Assembly (NCBI RefSeq): GCF_900215435.1
Contig: NZ_OCMY01000002.1
Span: 248,001-312,000 of the forward strand
Direction: 5' to 3'
DNA length: 64,000 bases
Source of the DNA: Candidatus Pantoea floridensis
Lineage (GTDB): Bacteria; Pseudomonadota; Gammaproteobacteria; Enterobacterales; Enterobacteriaceae
In this document: one piece after another, positions 9,465 through 20,901 of the stretch
Layout of the letters: each line of letters starts with the position of its first letter
Numbering within the stretch: the stretch's first letter is position 1
Translations under genes and position numbers: made by a program
Notes under the pieces: model-generated
The model's database searches: none
What the model was told of the DNA's origin: nothing
What the model saw: only the letters and a program-made list of their open reading frames with translations

Positions 9465-9910
9465 GCCGCGTCCGCCTTTATCAACGTGACCACCGCATCA
9501 ATCGCCAGCTCGTACCCCAGCACGCCGAGTCCGGCAATCACACCGGTGGCCGCTTTGGAAACCATTGAGTGATGGCGAAAGGGTTCACGCTTCCAGATAT
9601 TACTCATATGCGCTTCGATAATGGGCCCATCGAACATTAGCAAGGCATCCAGAATAGGTACTGAACTGTAGCTCAGCCCCGCCGCGTTGATAATTATCCC
9701 CGCCGCGTGCTGACGTGCCTCCTGAATCCAGTCGACAATAATGCCTTCATGATTACTTTGGCGAAATTGCAGGTTCACGTTGTGTGCTGCCGCACGGCGC
9801 TGGCATCGCTCACCAATACTGACAAAACTTTCCGTGCCGTAAGTGCCGCCTTTATCCATGCCGTACAAATTTGCGTTCGGTCCGTTAAGGAAGAAAATCT
9901 GCTGTGCCAT
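9461..9910 (-). CDS. Type II 3-dehydroquinase paralogue with altered active site
   Basis: The 149-residue length, the NGPNANL start, QSNHEG, WIQEA and GLGVLGYELA blocks all place it in the type II dehydroquinase (AroQ) fold. Using Mycobacterium tuberculosis numbering, which fits without gaps up to residue 112, Tyr24, Asn75, His101 and Arg112 are kept, but the essential Arg19 is Asp (next residue Lys20) and His81 is Tyr. Enterobacteria normally use the unrelated type I AroD for shikimate synthesis. A catabolic role on another substrate is therefore likelier than dehydroquinate dehydration. AGGAG precedes the ATG by 5 nt; it overlaps the next gene by 4 nt. Confidence 0.85.
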   Translation of the reverse strand: MAQQIFFLNGPNANLYGMDKGGTYGTESFVSIGERCQRRAAAHNVNLQFRQSNHEGIIVDWIQEARQHAAGIIINAAGLSYSSVPILDALLMFDGPIIEAHMSNIWKREPFRHHSMVSKAATGVIAGLGVLGYELAIDAVVTLIKADAA

Positions 9911-9925
9911 GTAAGCTCCTGACTA

Positions 9926-10537
9926 TCAATGCGGGCGCGTGGCGGCCATGGCCGGATGAGCATCGAAAATTGCAAACCACGCGGCAGTAAGGGGATGCTG
10001 CTTACGCCAGTTCATCCCGGCAAAACGGAAGTCGAGGTAACCGAGCGCGCAACCTATAGCAATTAAACCGATATCATCGGGAAGGGTGTTAAAGCCGACA
10101 ACCTGACGTTCAATTTCCCCCAGTGCGGCGCTGACTTTTTTTAACTGCGCATCAGCCCAGCCAGGCCACTGCTTCTCTGCCGGGCGCGCGCTGAACTCAT
10201 AGCGCGCCAGCAGTGCTGCATCGATCAATCCGTCACCCAACGCCTGACGAGCCAGACTTACCCAGCGGGATTCACCGTGCGCCGGCAGTAAATTTCCCTG
10301 CGCGCGTGCGTTGAGGTACTCGCAAATCACGCGGCTGTCATACAGACATAAATCCGTCTCGGTTCGCAGCGCAGGCACCTTGGCTAAAGGATTGATGCTG
10401 GCAATGCGCTCATCGCGTTCGATGGGATGGGCCGCTGACGCCAAAAGCGTAATCTCATCGAGCAGCCCCAGGCAATGTGCCGTAACCATGACTTTGCGAA
10501 CATAAGCCGAGGTGCTGGCGTAGTAGAGCTGCATCAT
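9926..10537 (-). CDS. Glutathione S-transferase family protein
   Basis: 203 residues, with an N-terminal thioredoxin-like GST domain (YYASTSAYVRKV at residues 5-16, INPLAKVPAL with the cis-Pro, YDSRVICEYL) and an all-helical C-terminal domain. It resembles YibF-type GSTs. Such proteins conjugate, isomerise or reduce electrophiles with glutathione. Its start overlaps the stop of the quinone-oxidoreductase gene by 4 nt (ATGA type), so it is part of the operon. It may handle a reactive intermediate or act in isomerisation; this cannot be decided from sequence. Confidence 0.85.
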   Translation of the reverse strand: MMQLYYASTSAYVRKVMVTAHCLGLLDEITLLASAAHPIERDERIASINPLAKVPALRTETDLCLYDSRVICEYLNARAQGNLLPAHGESRWVSLARQALGDGLIDAALLARYEFSARPAEKQWPGWADAQLKKVSAALGEIERQVVGFNTLPDDIGLIAIGCALGYLDFRFAGMNWRKQHPLTAAWFAIFDAHPAMAATRPH

Positions 10538-11544
10538 CTCGACACTCCTGGTTGATCAATGGCGAGCAGTACTTTGCCGATATTGGCATTGGCTTCCAGG
10601 ATGCGATGTGCCTCAGCCGCCTGCGCTAACGGTAAGGTTTGATGTAGCGTGGGAATGATTTTTCCTGCTGCCAGCAGCGGCAAAATGTGTTTTCGCAGAC
10701 ACTCGGCCAGACGCGCTTTTTCAGCGGCCGGCTTAGGACGTAACGTGGATGAGGTCAGGCTCAAGCCTTTGCGCATCACCAGTTGCAAATCGAGTTCAAT
10801 TTTAGCGCCGCGCATAAATGACAAGCTGACATGGCGTCCGCCCTGCGCCATAACGCTGAGATTGCGGGCCACATAGTCACCCCCCACGTTGTCCAGCACC
10901 ACATCAACCCCGTGGCCTTGGGTTTCATCCTGGATCAGCGCGACAAAATCCTGGCTGTGGCGATCAATGGCGCGCCACACGCCGAGTCGCTGAAGTGCGG
11001 CAATCTTAGCGGCTCCGCCAGCCGTGGCAATAACCCGCGCGCCACACGCCTGCGCACTTTGAATCGCAAAGCTGCCCACGCCGCTGGCCGCCCCATGAAT
11101 CAGCACGGTTTCACCCGGCGTTAGGCGGCCTAGCTCAAACAGGTTATGCCAGACGGTAAAGGCCGCTTCCGGCACGCCGGCGGCCAGCGCCAGCGGCAGC
11201 GCTGCCGGCACCGGCAGACAGAGTTCGGCGCGTGCGACACAATATTCGGCATAGCCACCCCCGTTGAGCAGCGCCATCACCGGCGTGCCGAGGTTCAGGC
11301 TATCAACGCCCTCACCCAATTCCGCGACAACGCCCGATACTTCCAGACCAAGCACCTCGCTGGTACCGGGTGGAACGGGCATCCCGCTGCGCTGCATAAT
11401 GTCAGGACGGTTCACCCCCGCATGGCTTACGCGGATAAGCACTTCACCTGCCCCTGGCTGCGGTACCGCGCGGTCAACCATGGTTAACACCTCGGGGCCG
11501 CCCGGCTGGTGAGCAATCACCGCTTTCATCATTTCTGGTAGCAT
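10534..11544 (-). CDS. Zinc-free quinone oxidoreductase-like protein (MDR superfamily)
   Basis: Medium-chain dehydrogenase/reductase of the QOR/PIG3 type, 336 residues. It has the N-terminal GroES-like domain (GVNRPDIMQRSG) and a Rossmann domain with HGAASGVGSFAIQ near residue 150. The zinc-binding Cys/His pattern of alcohol dehydrogenases is absent. These enzymes reduce quinones or 2-enoyl compounds with NADPH. The ATG at 11544 has AGGGA 8 nt upstream; a second Met at residue 5 has none. It lies between the ABC ATPase and GST genes in the operon. Confidence 0.86.
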   Translation of the reverse strand: MLPEMMKAVIAHQPGGPEVLTMVDRAVPQPGAGEVLIRVSHAGVNRPDIMQRSGMPVPPGTSEVLGLEVSGVVAELGEGVDSLNLGTPVMALLNGGGYAEYCVARAELCLPVPAALPLALAAGVPEAAFTVWHNLFELGRLTPGETVLIHGAASGVGSFAIQSAQACGARVIATAGGAAKIAALQRLGVWRAIDRHSQDFVALIQDETQGHGVDVVLDNVGGDYVARNLSVMAQGGRHVSLSFMRGAKIELDLQLVMRKGLSLTSSTLRPKPAAEKARLAECLRKHILPLLAAGKIIPTLHQTLPLAQAAEAHRILEANANIGKVLLAIDQPGVSR

Positions 11545-11549
11545 CTGCG

Positions 11550-12698
11550 TTATCCCTGCTTCTCAGAGGTAAAGGCGCAAACGCCCTCATCATCAAACAT
11601 CACGCCCACCACGCTGCCCACCGGCCAGCGCGTCAATGATTCCAGCCCCGATTGACGGGCAAACAGTGTCGCACTGCCTAACGCGGGCACATCAAGATGC
11701 ACATCAACATGGTCGCCCTGGAAGACATGGGTGATCACCGTCGCGCTGAGGAAGGAGTGCGGCCCAAGCGCAGCCAGTTGAATGTTCTCAGGGCGGACAT
11801 ACACGTCAAGCCGCTCGCCCACCGTAGCCTGGACGCGTTCCGCGGGCAGACGCAGCGCATTGCCGCCCAGTTCAACCACCGCAGCACTATCACGGCCGGC
11901 GTATCGACCCGGCAGAATGTTCACATCGCCCACAAAACCAGCGACGAAAGGATCGCGCGGGCGGCGATAGATCTCATCTGGCGTGCCGATTTGCCGCACG
12001 TGCCCCGCTGACATCACGACAACGCGATCGCTCATGCTCAATGCTTCGCCCTGATCGTGCGTCACGAACACCGTGGTAACGCCCAGTTTGCGCTGGATAG
12101 CTTTTAGCTCGACCTGCATCGATAAGCGTAAATTTTTATCCAGTGCGGAGAAGGGTTCGTCCAGCAAAAGCACTTTCGGGCGAATGACCAGCGCCCGTGC
12201 CAGCGCCACGCGCTGCTGCTGTCCACCAGATAACTCGCGCGGTTTGCGGTGGCCGTAGCCCGCCAGTTTGACCAGCGCCAACGCCTGTTCAACACGCTCA
12301 GCAATTTCATCTTTCGCCACACCGCGCATACGCAAGCCGTATCCGACGTTTTTCTCTACCGTCATATGCGGGAATAGCGCGTAATTCTGGAATACGATGC
12401 CGATTTCACGCTGATAAGGCGGAATCTCCGTCACCAAATCGCCATCAATGAAAATTTCGCCGCCGTCGGCTTCGGCAAAACCCGCCATCAGATTAAGCAG
12501 CGTAGTTTTCCCGCAGCCAGATGGCCCCAATAGCGTAATGAACTCGCCTTCTTCAATCGTGAGAGAAATCTTGTGTAACGCGATGGCGTCACCAAAACGC
12601 TTTAGCACGCCATCTAATTGCACGGCAACGTTAACGGCTTTCGCTGCTGGCGCAAGCCGCTCAGGATGCGGGAATGAAGTCACTTCTGCACTTACCAT
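11550..12698 (-). CDS. ABC transporter ATPase, PotA-like
   Basis: Nucleotide-binding subunit with Walker A GPSGCGKTT (about residues 58-66 from this start), Q-loop VFQNYALFP, signature LSGGQQQR, Walker B VLLLDEPFSALD, H-loop VTHDQ and a C-terminal TOBE domain. The ATG at 12698 is chosen because GGAG stands 5 nt before it; an upstream in-frame Met would add 14 residues without support. It is the only importer ATPase in the region and very probably powers the permeases at 4326-6018, although it belongs to a separate transcription unit with the hydrolase and RidA-like genes. Confidence 0.9.
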   Translation of the reverse strand: MVSAEVTSFPHPERLAPAAKAVNVAVQLDGVLKRFGDAIALHKISLTIEEGEFITLLGPSGCGKTTLLNLMAGFAEADGGEIFIDGDLVTEIPPYQREIGIVFQNYALFPHMTVEKNVGYGLRMRGVAKDEIAERVEQALALVKLAGYGHRKPRELSGGQQQRVALARALVIRPKVLLLDEPFSALDKNLRLSMQVELKAIQRKLGVTTVFVTHDQGEALSMSDRVVVMSAGHVRQIGTPDEIYRRPRDPFVAGFVGDVNILPGRYAGRDSAAVVELGGNALRLPAERVQATVGERLDVYVRPENIQLAALGPHSFLSATVITHVFQGDHVDVHLDVPALGSATLFARQSGLESLTRWPVGSVVGVMFDDEGVCAFTSEKQG

Positions 12699-12822
12699 GG
12701 AATCTCCAAAAAACGGGGCTGTATTGCTTGTCACCAGCATACGGCTTGTGCGCGTGTAACACGGTTAGTGCTTACTGAAGCTGGCATTTGGAAAACATAA
12801 AGCAACGCAATCCGTGACGTTG

Positions 12823-13983
12823 TCACGATAATGAGCGGCACATCCATCCGGCAAGACGAGCCAGCATGGCATCACACGCGTCAAGCTGGGCAACGCTGAT
12901 AAATTCATCCGGCTTATGGCCCTGCGCCATGCTGCCGGGTCCGCAAATTACGCTGGGAATGCCAGCCTGATGAAACAGCCCGCCTTCCGTACCAAAGGCT
13001 ACCGTTGAAAAATCGGTTGATTGAGTCAGGTAGGCAATCAGCTGCGCCGCCGCGCTCTCCTTATCAGTGAATAGACCTGGATAGCCGCTTATAGGATAAA
13101 AACGGATGCCGCTTTCAGGTGCGATAGCCCGCATAGGCGGTAAAAGTGCGGTTTGAGCGAAATTCTCCAGCTCATCGGCGATAGCCTGCGCGCTATCGTG
13201 CGGTAAGGTGCGGACTTCGAAGTCGAAGGTACATTCGGCTGGCACAATGTTTAACGCGGTGCCACCGTTGATCGTGCCCGTTTGTACCGTCGTGAACGGG
13301 GGATCAAAACGTGCATCCTGCCGTTGCGGTTGCGAAAGGCGTTCGCCTATCGCAGTGAGGCGATGAATTAATTTGGCAGCGTATTCGATGGCATTCACGC
13401 CCTGCGGCGCATAGGCCGAATGACAGGCGGCGCCTTTCACTTCACAGCGCACGCCCAGTTTACCTTTGTGTCCCAGCACCGGCTGCAGTTCAGTTGGCTC
13501 GCCTATCAGGCAAATCGCCGGTTTTTCCGCACGTTGCGCCAGCGCGTCAAGCAAAGTACGCACGCCAACGCAGCCCACTTCCTCATCGTAAGTGATCGCC
13601 AGATGAAGAGGCTGCGTAAGCGGCTGCGCCAGAAAATGCGGAACCGCGGCCAGCATACAGGCGATATAGCCCTTCATGTCTGCCGTGCCGCGCCCGTATA
13701 GCTTGCCGTCACGCTCGGTTAGGGTAAACGGCGGCACGCTCCATTTTTGCCCCTCTACCGGCACCACATCACTGTGGCCGGAGAGCATGACGCCACCATC
13801 GCCCGCTGGCCCCAGCCGCGCATAAAGATTGGCTTTACTGCGTTCAGCGTTGTGGATCAGCTCGCAGCTGACCCCCAGATCGGTTAAGTAGCGCCAGGCG
13901 AAATCAATCAGCGCCAGGTTGGATTCGCGGCTGGTGGTATCAAACGCCACCAACGTTTCAAGCAGTTGTCGACTGGTTAACAT
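12823..13983 (-). CDS. M20-family deacylase, acetylornithine-deacetylase-like
   Basis: Zinc peptidase/deacylase of the ArgE/DapE family, about 386 residues. The metal-binding motifs are visible in order: GHSDVVPV, GRGTADMKG, catalytic YDEEVG, and IGEPTELQPVLGHKG, with a late GHKPDEF carrying the last His. ArgE removes an acetyl group from N-acetylornithine; here the setting with an amine-type importer suggests hydrolysis of an N-acyl amino compound (inference). The ATG at 13983 has a clear AAGGAG 5 nt upstream, 16 nt after the DUF1028 stop. The longer frame to 14010 would overlap that gene and is not preferred. Confidence 0.86.
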   Translation of the reverse strand: MLTSRQLLETLVAFDTTSRESNLALIDFAWRYLTDLGVSCELIHNAERSKANLYARLGPAGDGGVMLSGHSDVVPVEGQKWSVPPFTLTERDGKLYGRGTADMKGYIACMLAAVPHFLAQPLTQPLHLAITYDEEVGCVGVRTLLDALAQRAEKPAICLIGEPTELQPVLGHKGKLGVRCEVKGAACHSAYAPQGVNAIEYAAKLIHRLTAIGERLSQPQRQDARFDPPFTTVQTGTINGGTALNIVPAECTFDFEVRTLPHDSAQAIADELENFAQTALLPPMRAIAPESGIRFYPISGYPGLFTDKESAAAQLIAYLTQSTDFSTVAFGTEGGLFHQAGIPSVICGPGSMAQGHKPDEFISVAQLDACDAMLARLAGWMCRSLS

Positions 13984-13999
13984 CACCGCTCCTTGAACG

Positions 14000-14674
14000 T
14001 TACTCGTCACCCGGCACGCCGTAGCTGGGTGCCTGAGTGGGATCGATGGCGCGCGTCACGTAATCATTCATTTGCGGCTGGTAAGCCAGCCATAGCTGGT
14101 TCAGCTCGTCGATAGGCTCGGCTGCGGTCCAGTCAACACGGAGATCGACAATCGGCCACACTTGATCCGCCACGATCGATAAGGCGGCTGAGTGTATCGG
14201 GCCCGCTTCACCTCCCGCCGCCATGCCGGCTTGCATCGCCGCCAGCAAACGCGCGGCAAGTTGCCCCTGCTGCTGCTCAAAAGCAGCGACCATCGCCGGG
14301 ATGACCTCGGGATTGGCCAGCAAATTACCGGCGGCGACGCACTGGTTACCGCTTTGCGCGTTATGTATCCCCAACGTTTGCTCTCCGCTGAACCAGGCAC
14401 TTTGCCCATCGGCCGCTAACACCGTTATCTGGCGATACTGAAACCAGCAATCGCTCGCTAAACCACTACGCAACGCGGCTTCAGCGCTGTCACCCTGCTG
14501 CAGGCGATCCAAAATGCGTGGTCCAAGCGCCGGTAACGTGATGTTTTGCGTTGAGACGGCACCGACGTCAGAGCGTAACCACGGGCAACGCGCGCCCACA
14601 GCGATACTGGATGAGGCGATCGCGATGCCGATTTGGCCAGTTGCCGCGCAGCGTCCAACAATGGATAACGTCAT
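14000..14674 (-). CDS. DUF1028 family protein (Ntn-hydrolase-like)
   Basis: 224-residue protein with the DUF1028 hallmarks: N-terminal SIVGRCAATGQIGIAIASSS, VGARCPW, VSTQNITLPALG and a central CVAAGNLL block. The family has an N-terminal-nucleophile-hydrolase-like fold, and members occur next to RidA and peptidase genes, but no biochemical role is established that I know of. It begins 4 nt after the RidA-like stop and ends 16 nt before the deacylase start. A role in hydrolysing an amide bond of the pathway substrate is possible. Confidence 0.82.
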   Translation of the reverse strand: MTLSIVGRCAATGQIGIAIASSSIAVGARCPWLRSDVGAVSTQNITLPALGPRILDRLQQGDSAEAALRSGLASDCWFQYRQITVLAADGQSAWFSGEQTLGIHNAQSGNQCVAAGNLLANPEVIPAMVAAFEQQQGQLAARLLAAMQAGMAAGGEAGPIHSAALSIVADQVWPIVDLRVDWTAAEPIDELNQLWLAYQPQMNDYVTRAIDPTQAPSYGVPGDE

Positions 14675-14678
14675 TAAT

Positions 14679-15113
14679 TCATGCTCCTTCTGCTGGCTGC
14701 CAGTCGTCGGGGATCACGGCGATCACATCTATTTCCATTAGCCACTGCGGTTGGCCGAGGCCGGAAATCACCAGGCCAGTTGATATGGGAAACACCCCTT
14801 TCAACCATTTGCCCACCACTTGATACACCGGCTCGCGATAGCGCGGATCGATAATGTAAGTGGTGGTTTTCACGATATGCGACAAATCGCTGCCCGCTTC
14901 TTCCAGCAGCTGTTTGACATTTTTCATCGCTTGTTCGGCTTGCGCGGCAGGATCGCCTAACCCCACCAGATTGCCCGCAAAGTCAGTGCCTATCTGCCCG
15001 CGGACATAAACGGTATTACCGGCGCGAACGGCCTGGCAAAGATCGTTATCTAGAGCCTGGTTGGGATACGTCTCTTTGGTGTTGAATTTACGAATGCGCG
15101 TATGTGTGCTCAT
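14679..15113 (-). CDS. RidA/YjgF-like protein without the canonical catalytic arginine
   Basis: 144 residues of the RidA (YER057c/YjgF/UK114) fold: NTKETYPNQALDND, VYVRGQIGTD, QAMKNVKQLLEEAG and VKTTTYIID. In true RidA imine deaminases an Arg follows the Pro-Ala of PARS-like segments; here that segment reads FPISTGLV (residues 108-115), with Ser111 in place of Arg. Canonical 2-aminoacrylate deamination is therefore doubtful. It is the first gene of the minus-strand operon that runs to 8535, so its promoter lies in the gap 15114-15270. Confidence 0.83.
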   Translation of the reverse strand: MSTHTRIRKFNTKETYPNQALDNDLCQAVRAGNTVYVRGQIGTDFAGNLVGLGDPAAQAEQAMKNVKQLLEEAGSDLSHIVKTTTYIIDPRYREPVYQVVGKWLKGVFPISTGLVISGLGQPQWLMEIDVIAVIPDDWQPAEGA

Positions 15114-15270
15114 GTCAGCCTGCTAACAGTGAAAGATTTACGTCAGATATACCCTGCGGCCTGAAACAGTGAAAACAGCATTAACCGAGGTGTTGCTTTA
15201 GAAATTCCGAAGGAGGGATGAAAGGACTAAATGGCGGTGGTAAACATCTGATGCGCAGACGAAAGCGACC

Positions 15271-15290
15271 GGTGCGCCTAAAAGCGCACC
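15271..15290. repeat. Intergenic palindrome, type A-like
   Basis: GGTGCGCCTAAAAGCGCACC: perfect 7-bp arms GGTGCGC/GCGCACC with a 6-nt loop. It lies just after the acyltransferase stop (minus strand) and before the RidA-like promoter, so it may double as a transcription terminator despite lacking a clear T run. Confidence 0.6.
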
Positions 15291-15322
15291 CTGAGAAAGA
15301 CCAAACCAATCAGGCTGAAGTA

Positions 15323-16393
15323 TTAAGCTCCCGCCCCCGATTGCGGTGCCGCAGGCACGCGCTTGCCTTTAAGCATATTTCTCAACGTTGGCTCTGCATA
15401 TTTGGTGATCAGAAATGCGATATAATACAGCACGGTAGCCACAACAATCGGCATGAATAGCATGATCCCCTCACTCTTAATATAAACATTCAGTTTAATT
15501 AGCGTAGCGATCATTAAGTTTTCATGGATAAGATAGAAGGCGTAGCTGGCAAAACCAATCGCCGTGAAAAAACGCACGGAGAGTATGCGCTCCATCTGTT
15601 TAAAATAGAAACTGGCAATAAAAAACAGCATGACGACAAGCAAAGGAATAATTGTCATTACGCCGGCATTCTTAACGTAATAGCTGAAATTAATCAGCAT
15701 CGCGAACGCCACAATGGCGTAATGCAACAGCTTATCGCGCCCGTGCATTCTTTCGTAAACCAGGCAGCCTACCATAAACCATGAGTAATGGATAAAACCG
15801 AACTTGGCAATAACATCTATAAACAGAGGATAGCCCAACGACTTCAATACCGAAGAGGCAGACAGCAGCAGCATGGGTACCAGCAATCCTGGTAAGCAAT
15901 ATTTACGCCCAAAGGTAAAATAGATGGCACCGATAATAAGATAAAAAACGGCTTCAACATAAAGCGACCAGAACGAACCCGCCATCGATTTAAACTCAAT
16001 GCCGGTTAACTGCGACAGGGTTTCTGGATTGGTAAATATCAGGCCGGGCAGCAGGTTTTTGACCTGCGGCGTCATCGCTGACCATTCGGGAAAGAGTCCG
16101 CCGACAAAGTACAACAACATACTGGCAATAAACATGGCAGGGAAAAGACGCAGCCAGCGTTTTTTCAGGAAACTGATGTAGCTAACCGATTTATCCAGCG
16201 TCATAAAAATGACGAAGCCAGAGATCATAAAGAATAATTCCACACCAAGCCAACCATAAGCAAAAACGGGAATATGCTCTGTAGCAGTGGCATAGGGTAA
16301 TAATTCCGCCCATCGTGCGTAGGCATGATAACCAATAACCATGAGAATCGCTAAACCGCGCATTCCATCAAGATGCGTTATACGTGCGTGCAT
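15323..16393 (-). CDS. Acyltransferase-3 family membrane protein (OafA-like)
   Basis: 356-residue integral membrane acyltransferase with roughly ten hydrophobic segments. The family start HLDGMRGLAILMVIGYHAYARW carries the Arg and His that are conserved in acyltransferase-3 proteins. WLGVELFFMISGFVI and the basic loop KKRWLRLFPA follow. Members O-acylate cell-surface sugars such as O-antigen, exopolysaccharide or Nod factor. No polysaccharide genes adjoin it, so the acceptor is unknown. It is a single gene between ascG and the catabolic cluster. Confidence 0.88.
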   Translation of the reverse strand: MHARITHLDGMRGLAILMVIGYHAYARWAELLPYATATEHIPVFAYGWLGVELFFMISGFVIFMTLDKSVSYISFLKKRWLRLFPAMFIASMLLYFVGGLFPEWSAMTPQVKNLLPGLIFTNPETLSQLTGIEFKSMAGSFWSLYVEAVFYLIIGAIYFTFGRKYCLPGLLVPMLLLSASSVLKSLGYPLFIDVIAKFGFIHYSWFMVGCLVYERMHGRDKLLHYAIVAFAMLINFSYYVKNAGVMTIIPLLVVMLFFIASFYFKQMERILSVRFFTAIGFASYAFYLIHENLMIATLIKLNVYIKSEGIMLFMPIVVATVLYYIAFLITKYAEPTLRNMLKGKRVPAAPQSGAGA

Positions 16394-16708
16394 AATTCCC
16401 TCAGGAAAGATGACTGGTGAGTTAACTCAAATTAACACCACGTAACTTTTATTAGCAATAAGACTAATTCTGATTAAGAAGGAATGGAATGAGAACATAA
16501 CCTAACAAATAATTGCGGCGTTGCTTGCTGTTTACTGGCCTCAATAAATTAACGAACATTGTGGAGGGAACTCTTTTCCCATTGCATTTTATCAATTTTG
16601 TTTTTTAATGCGTAAAAATAATAAAGCCATTTATTAGCAGAGTAATAACTGGCCATCGGTGAAATAACAGGATGGAAACTGATACATTGCCAAATTTTAC
16701 TTAATCCA
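16394..16708. other. AT-rich gap, no gene seen
   Basis: 315 nt between the acyltransferase start and the ascG stop, visibly richer in A and T than its neighbours. It should contain the acyltransferase promoter. I found no convincing ORF, RNA or strong hairpin in it. Confidence 0.4.
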
Positions 16709-17728
16709 TCACAAATTGTTATGAGGCCCGGGCCCCATTGATTCCCGCACAATCAGTTCGCCGCTAAACATTTTATCATTGCGCATTTCACCGCCGTCCA
16801 GCATCGCAATCAAACGTTCGATGGTCTCCTGAATCATCTCGGTGACCGGCATTTTTACGCTCGACAGTGCAGGAATAGTAAAAGGCGCCAGCGGAATGTC
16901 ATCGAATCCAATCACGGCTACCTGTGCGGGCACGGCAATCTGATGTTGTGCCAGCGCTTTAAGCGCACCCACGGCCATATCGTCGTTACTGGCAACCAGC
17001 GCGGTGAAATTGCGCCCCTGCGCAACAAGCGCGTTTACCGCCGCCATGCCGTTTTGCGCTTGCCATTTGCCCGCCACGATCAACCCTTCATCAACCGCAA
17101 TGCCCTGTTTCTGCAATGCCGCTTTGTAGCCCGCCAGACGCTCGCGTCCGGTCGGAGAATCCAGCGACCCGGTGATAAACGCGATATCGCGATGGCCCAG
17201 AGCAATTAATTGCTCCACCGCTTCGGCGCTGCTGCGCTGCTGATCGGAATAGATGCAATAGCTGTCGTGCTGACGCAGGCGGCGGTTGATCACCAATATC
17301 GGCTGGTTATGCTGCGCAATGATGTTGTCCATCTCATCCGTGGTGAGAAAACGCGGATAGATGATTACCCCATCACAGCGCAGATCGAGCAGGAATTGAA
17401 TGGCGGCACGCTCCTCTTCAGCACTGTGTTTGCCATCCACCAGTAGCAGTTGACGCCCCTGCTGTTCCATCAGGCGTGCGGAGTGCTGCATCAATTCAGT
17501 GAAATAGCTGCCGGTATACAAGGTGTTGGTGATCACCAATCCTATCGTTTGGCTCGATTTGGTCGCAAGGTTGCGCGCCAGTAAATTGGGGCGAAAACCC
17601 GTTGCGGCTATCGCCTCAAACACTTTTTCCCGTTTTTCCTGACTGACATAACCATTGCCCGATAACACGCGCGACACCGTCGCTTTGGAGACGCCTGCTA
17701 CTTTTGCCACCTCAAGTATGGTCGCCAT
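16709..17728 (-). CDS. ascG: LacI-family repressor of the asc operon
   Basis: 339-residue LacI/GalR regulator. The N-terminal helix-turn-helix reads MATILEVAKVAGVSKATVSR, with hinge NLLARNLATKSSQTIGL, then a periplasmic-binding-protein-like effector domain. By recall it is very close to E. coli AscG (shared GNGYVSQE, GKHSAEEER and LRQHDSY-type blocks). It is divergent from ascF, as in E. coli, and a palindrome GAAACCGGTTTC in the shared gap matches the AscG operator form. It should repress ascFB in the absence of beta-glucosides. Confidence 0.92.
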   Translation of the reverse strand: MATILEVAKVAGVSKATVSRVLSGNGYVSQEKREKVFEAIAATGFRPNLLARNLATKSSQTIGLVITNTLYTGSYFTELMQHSARLMEQQGRQLLLVDGKHSAEEERAAIQFLLDLRCDGVIIYPRFLTTDEMDNIIAQHNQPILVINRRLRQHDSYCIYSDQQRSSAEAVEQLIALGHRDIAFITGSLDSPTGRERLAGYKAALQKQGIAVDEGLIVAGKWQAQNGMAAVNALVAQGRNFTALVASNDDMAVGALKALAQHQIAVPAQVAVIGFDDIPLAPFTIPALSSVKMPVTEMIQETIERLIAMLDGGEMRNDKMFSGELIVRESMGPGPHNNL

Positions 17729-17901
17729 GATTCACTCTTTTTCCATGCTCATTGCCGCAGTGTACCTAAGCTGCGAATTGTGCGGCAATTTTTCTGCTGC
17801 CGCGACGAATTTATGGTTCTGCTCGATCCGATCAACTTCACATTTCCGATCATTAAATTTTAAATTTCTTGCCTGTGAAAACCCACATCTTCATGATTTT
17901 G

Positions 17902-17915
17902 TGAAACCGGTTTCT
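17902..17915. promoter_or_regulatory. AscG operator
   Basis: Perfect 12-bp palindrome GAAACCGGTTTC at 17903-17914 preceded by T, matching the TGAAACCGGTTTCA type operator known for AscG. It lies 65 nt upstream of ascF and about 175 nt upstream of ascG. Confidence 0.8.
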
Positions 17916-17979
17916 CATGATGATAAATCATACAGAAGGCGGCTGTACTTCTACCTAAAAAAACAGAGACCAAAAATCC

Positions 17980-20879
<2,900 letters not shown>

Positions 20880-20901
20880 CGCGTGCGCACTAGCGTGCAC
20901 C

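Noticed and set aside
12813..12827. CGTGACGTTGTCACG palindrome at the deacylase stop
   Set aside because: Short arms, no T run, and the same 15-mer occurs inside the ModA-like coding sequence near 42444, so it is probably chance.
17871..17890. TGTGA half-site near ascF as a CRP site
   Set aside because: The second half does not match TCACA, so the evidence is too weak to list.
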